Source: Curtobacterium salicis
GTDB taxonomy: Bacteria; Actinomycetota; Actinomycetes; Actinomycetales; Microbacteriaceae
DNA: 64,000 nucleotides
Assembly (NCBI RefSeq): GCF_011759505.1
Contig: NZ_JAAOYO010000002.1
Span: 62,001 to 126,000 of the forward strand
Reading direction: 5' to 3'
A model generated the notes under the pieces. It had not been told where the DNA came from, searched no databases, and saw nothing but the letters and a program-made list of their open reading frames with translations. Position 1 is the stretch's first letter, and every line of letters begins with the position of its first letter. The translations under genes and the position numbers were made by a program. Shown here in pieces: positions 61,269 to 64,000 of the stretch.

Positions 61269-62107
61269 GACGCCACCGCCACGGGGCGCAGGACCCGTCC
61301 GCCGGCCGAGGCCGCCACCGGCACCGCCGCGCGCACCGAACCGTCCGCCGCGGGCAGCAGCAGCTCGGTGCTGGTCGGTCGGACGGCTCCGGCCCGGCCC
61401 GACGCCGTGACGGTCACCCGGCGTTCGGTGAGGTACCCGTGCCCCTGGCCGATGCCGCTCCAGTGCGACTCGGTGACCCGCAGGGTGACGTCCGCTCCGG
61501 GCCAGGACCCGAGCGCGACGAGGGCGGCTCCGCGCTGCCGGAGGCGTGCGGAGAGCCGGGCGACGTCACCCGGCACCACGCGGCCCAGGGGTCGGGTGAG
61601 GACGATCTGCGCGACGTCGGCGAGGGCCGCGGTGACCGCCAGCCACTGGTCGCCCGGGTCCGGCACCAGCACGAGTCGTTCCAGGTCGATGCCGGCCGCG
61701 GCTGCGGCTTCGACGCCGAAGGACGGCACACCGACCACGGCACACCAGGCTCCGGCCGCGGAGGCCGCCTGCAGCATGGTCTGGGCGAGCAGCACCGACT
61801 CCGGCACCGAGTAGGTCCCCCCGGCCCGGATGGCACCACCCGGCAGCAGCGGCGCGAGGGCATCGGCGGTGGGCAGCCCCTCGGTGTCCACGCGGGTCGC
61901 TTCCATGTCGGCGACCCGGGAGCGCAGCGAGGTGATCCGGTCGAGTGCCGCCCGTGCGGCACCGACGTGGTCGGAAGCGCGGACACCGGCAGCACCAGCA
62001 CCAGCACCAGCGTTCCGGGCAGCGCCGTTCCGCCCGATGTGCTCCCGGTCCCCGCGTCCGCGGTCACCACGCTCATCGGGCGACCGGAGTGCCGCCGCCG
62101 TCTGCAT
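61265..62107 (-). CDS. imuA: ImuA-like RecA-fold protein of the mutasome
   Basis: A 280-residue RecA/SulA-like protein. A low-complexity Ala/Gly/Arg N-terminus of about 45 residues precedes the core (LLPGGAIRAGGTYSVPESVLLAQTMLQAASAAGAWCAVVG). The Walker-like loop is degenerate, as in ImuA' proteins. VVPGDVARLSARLRQRGAALVALG follows. It should work with ImuB and DnaE2. The ATG is downstream of a perfect LexA box; an earlier ATG in frame would place the operator inside the gene. Confidence 0.85.
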   Translation of the reverse strand: MQTAAALRSPDERGDRGRGDREHIGRNGAARNAGAGAGAAGVRASDHVGAARAALDRITSLRSRVADMEATRVDTEGLPTADALAPLLPGGAIRAGGTYSVPESVLLAQTMLQAASAAGAWCAVVGVPSFGVEAAAAAGIDLERLVLVPDPGDQWLAVTAALADVAQIVLTRPLGRVVPGDVARLSARLRQRGAALVALGSWPGADVTLRVTESHWSGIGQGHGYLTERRVTVTASGRAGAVRPTSTELLLPAADGSVRAAVPVAASAGGRVLRPVAVAS

Positions 62108-62117
62108 GCCCTCATAT

Positions 62118-62133
62118 TCGAACATGTGTTCGA
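62118..62133 (-). promoter_or_regulatory. LexA (SOS) box 1 upstream of imuA
   Basis: TCGAAC-ATGT-GTTCGA, a perfect match to the actinobacterial SOS palindrome, ten bases before the imuA start codon. Confidence 0.85.
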
Positions 62134-62170
62134 TCATGTCAACCAGCACCGACATCCGGTGGACAACCGG

Positions 62171-62186
62171 TCGAACACCCGTTCGA
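62171..62186 (-). promoter_or_regulatory. LexA (SOS) box 2 upstream of imuA
   Basis: TCGAAC-ACCC-GTTCGA, a second perfect SOS palindrome, starting 37 bases after the end of the first. Confidence 0.8.
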
Positions 62187-62203
62187 GTGACCAGGAGGGC
62201 GGA

Positions 62204-63766
62204 CTACCAGCGCGCCACGGCACCGATCCCGCCGAGCACCGACCGCGTCTTCGTCTCGACCTCGTCCGCCTCGTCCGCCGCCGTGGAGGACCACGTCACC
62301 GCACCACCGGCCCCGAGGGACCGGCTCCGCACACCGCCGTCCGGACGGAGGACCGTCACCAGTGTCCGGATCGCCACCGACAGATCGACCGCACCGCTCG
62401 CCGAGAAGTACCCGATCGCCCCCGAGTAGACCCCGCGCGGTGCCCCTTCCAGACGGTCCGCGATCGCCGTGGCGCTGCGCTTCGGCGCGCCGGTCATCGA
62501 CCCCGGTGGGAACGCGGCGCGCACCACCGCGGCCCGGGAGGCGCCTCCCGGCAGCACGCCGGCGACCGTCGACACCAGCTGGTGCACACTGGCGTAGGTC
62601 TCGACGTCGCAGAGCCGCTCGACGTGCACCGAGCCCGGGCGCGCCGTCCGCAGCAGGTCGTTCCGCAGCAGGTCGACGATCATCACGTTCTCGGCACGGT
62701 CCTTCGCGCTGGCGGCGAGCTCCGCGCGTGTCGCGGCGTCCGTCACCGGGTCCGGGTGGCGGGGACGGGTGCCCTTGATCGGTTCGGCGAGGACGCCCCC
62801 GTCGGCGTCGATCCGCAGGAACCGTTCGGGTGAGCGGCTGGCGATCCGCAGGTCACCCCAGCGCAGGTAGGCGCCGAACGGGACCGGGTCACCCGCGCGC
62901 ACCCGCCGGTACTCCGCCAGGTGGCGGTCGTCCCCACCGCTCGGCGACGCGTCCGGCACGGCGAAGGCGGTCGTCAGGCACACCTGGAACGCGTTGCCCT
63001 CGCGGATCTCGTGGCGGCACGCGTCCACCGCGTGTTCGTAGGCGGCGCGGCGGACGCGCCCATGAGCCTCCCGGACGGCACGGGTGCCGGTCCCGTCACC
63101 GACGGCCCCGCCGCTGGCCGGGAGGCGCGGGCGTGCCGCCGTGACGTCGTCCTGCGTCGTCGACGCGCGCACCTCCGCCAGCCACGCCCGGTTCGCGCCG
63201 GAGGCCTCCGGCGCGTCGTCGTCCACGAGGGCGACCGCCCAGGCGGAACCGTCGGCGCGGACCAGGACGGCGCGGTCGACGAACCGGAGGTCGGCGTCGG
63301 CGTGTCCGTCGGCGGTCCGGTCGGGTCCGTCGACCTCACGGCCGAGTTCGTAGCCGAGGAACCCCACCCAGCCGAGGGCGAACGCGCACCCCGGCAGTGG
63401 TTCGTGGAGCGTCGGGGTGCGTCGCAGCAGGTCGTCGAGGACGGCGAAGGCCGGGCGGTCCTCGGTCCGGGCCGGGCCGAACCACCGGACGGCGGCGTCG
63501 GACGCCGTGACGTGGGCGACCCGGTCCTCGTGCCGGAGCCGGGCACCGAAGGGTCCGTCCGCCACCGCGAGGACCGACCACGCCGCGCGCACGGACGCTG
63601 CGGCCGGCGACCCGGCGGGCAGCGCGGAGTCCAGCCACACCAGGTCCGCGGTGCTGCCCCGGGCGAGCTCGCCGAGGTCGGGCACGTCGGCGAGCCGCTG
63701 GACCGCGATCCGCGGCGACTCCGCGGGACGGTCCGGCGTGACGCTCAGACCGCCGAGATCGTCCAT
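62204..63766 (-). CDS. pabB: Aminodeoxychorismate synthase component I
   Basis: A 520-residue chorismate-binding enzyme of folate synthesis. The signature PPGSMTGAPK is near the C-terminus; KDRAENVMIVDLLRNDL and GVYSGAIGYFSASGAVDLSVAIRTL are the other conserved blocks. The amidotransferase subunit is not encoded here. The chosen ATG (MDDLGGLSV) overlaps the upstream epimerase gene by 22 bases. No better start is visible, since downstream candidates cut into the domain. The gene ends close to the SOS boxes of imuA. PabC-type activity is encoded at 36.7 kb. Confidence 0.9.
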   Translation of the reverse strand: MDDLGGLSVTPDRPAESPRIAVQRLADVPDLGELARGSTADLVWLDSALPAGSPAAASVRAAWSVLAVADGPFGARLRHEDRVAHVTASDAAVRWFGPARTEDRPAFAVLDDLLRRTPTLHEPLPGCAFALGWVGFLGYELGREVDGPDRTADGHADADLRFVDRAVLVRADGSAWAVALVDDDAPEASGANRAWLAEVRASTTQDDVTAARPRLPASGGAVGDGTGTRAVREAHGRVRRAAYEHAVDACRHEIREGNAFQVCLTTAFAVPDASPSGGDDRHLAEYRRVRAGDPVPFGAYLRWGDLRIASRSPERFLRIDADGGVLAEPIKGTRPRHPDPVTDAATRAELAASAKDRAENVMIVDLLRNDLLRTARPGSVHVERLCDVETYASVHQLVSTVAGVLPGGASRAAVVRAAFPPGSMTGAPKRSATAIADRLEGAPRGVYSGAIGYFSASGAVDLSVAIRTLVTVLRPDGGVRSRSLGAGGAVTWSSTAADEADEVETKTRSVLGGIGAVARW

Positions 63767-64000
63767 GTGGCGGCGTGCGCGTCCCCGGGCTCGAGCACGA
63801 CGAGGCCCGCATCGACGTCGTCGGCGAAGGCATCGGTGTTGAAGGCGTTCGGGGCGCACGTCATCGGCTCGACGGCCAGGCCGGAGCGGTGGTACTCGGG
63901 GACGACGTGGTCGGCGGTGTGCACCTGCGCCCACCCGCAGTCCGTGCCGAAGGCGACGCGGACGCCGTGCCCGTCCGCGGCGGTGACGGTGATGGCCGCG
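63745..64000 (-). CDS. Aldose 1-epimerase-like protein (C-terminal part)
   Basis: The last 85 residues or so of a mutarotase-like protein running in from the right window edge. It reads HTADHVVPEYHRSGLAVEPMTCAPNAFNT and ends DAHAATWTISAV. The VEPMTCAPNAFN stretch is characteristic of aldose 1-epimerases. It is on the same strand as pabB and overlaps its start by 22 bases, so the two are probably cotranscribed. The 5' part is outside the window. Confidence 0.85.
   Translation of the reverse strand, partial: AAITVTAADGHGVRVAFGTDCGWAQVHTADHVVPEYHRSGLAVEPMTCAPNAFNTDAFADDVDAGLVVLEPGDAHAATWTISAV

Overview
This is chromosomal DNA from a high-GC actinobacterium. The GC-rich codon use, the gene content (mycoredoxin, HelD-type motor, ImuA-ImuB-DnaE2 mutasome, CYTH-CHAD protein, RNase J upstream of FtsK) and many leaderless starts with a TANNNT box 6-7 nt before the start codon point to Microbacteriaceae, most plausibly Curtobacterium. 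That assignment is inference. I see no rRNA, tRNA, CRISPR array, insertion sequence or origin.

Layout. 1-9.7 kb: a core block read leftward (thyA-dfrA, dapA, RNase J, ftsK, partial pgsA), with dapB just beyond it. 9.7-18.8 kb: a phosphatase and M16 peptidase pair, then pnp and rpsO, interrupted by forward genes for a TetR regulator, a PEBP-like protein and a secreted APF-type protein, and by a leftward FMN reductase. 18.8-30 kb: VanZ-like protein, GH6 cellulase-like enzyme, a protealysin-type protease with its probable emfourin inhibitor, a HelD-like motor, aldo/keto reductase, FKBP, an MFS exporter, a YihY/BrkB membrane protein and aspartate ammonia-lyase. 29.6-30.5 kb: about 0.9 kb of noncoding DNA made of long palindromic units, with copies spaced exactly 228 bp apart. 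30.5-37.6 kb: Pit phosphate transporter, Na+/H+ antiporter, membrane proteins, Nudix hydrolase and a PabC-like enzyme.

37.65-40.85 kb is a clearly lower-GC island on the minus strand: a DUF262 protein translationally coupled to a HipA-family kinase, followed by a frameshifted small frame. No HipB and no HNH nuclease domain is visible. This is the best candidate in the window for an undescribed defence or toxin-like module.

40.9-56 kb: amidohydrolase, Fic protein, oligopeptidase B, CYTH-CHAD protein, mycoredoxin, SNF2 helicase, APH-like phosphotransferase, FUSC-like protein and a two-component system. 56.1-62.2 kb: the SOS mutasome operon imuA-imuB-dnaE2, with two perfect LexA boxes upstream. 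The window ends with pabB and a partial aldose 1-epimerase. pabB and the PabC-like gene, together with dfrA and thyA, cover much of folate and thymidylate metabolism.

A family of intergenic palindromes built on GGGAGGC/GCCTCCC recurs at gene ends and has been amplified in the 29.6-30.5 kb array. Many start codons are supported by the leaderless promoter pattern rather than by a ribosome binding site.
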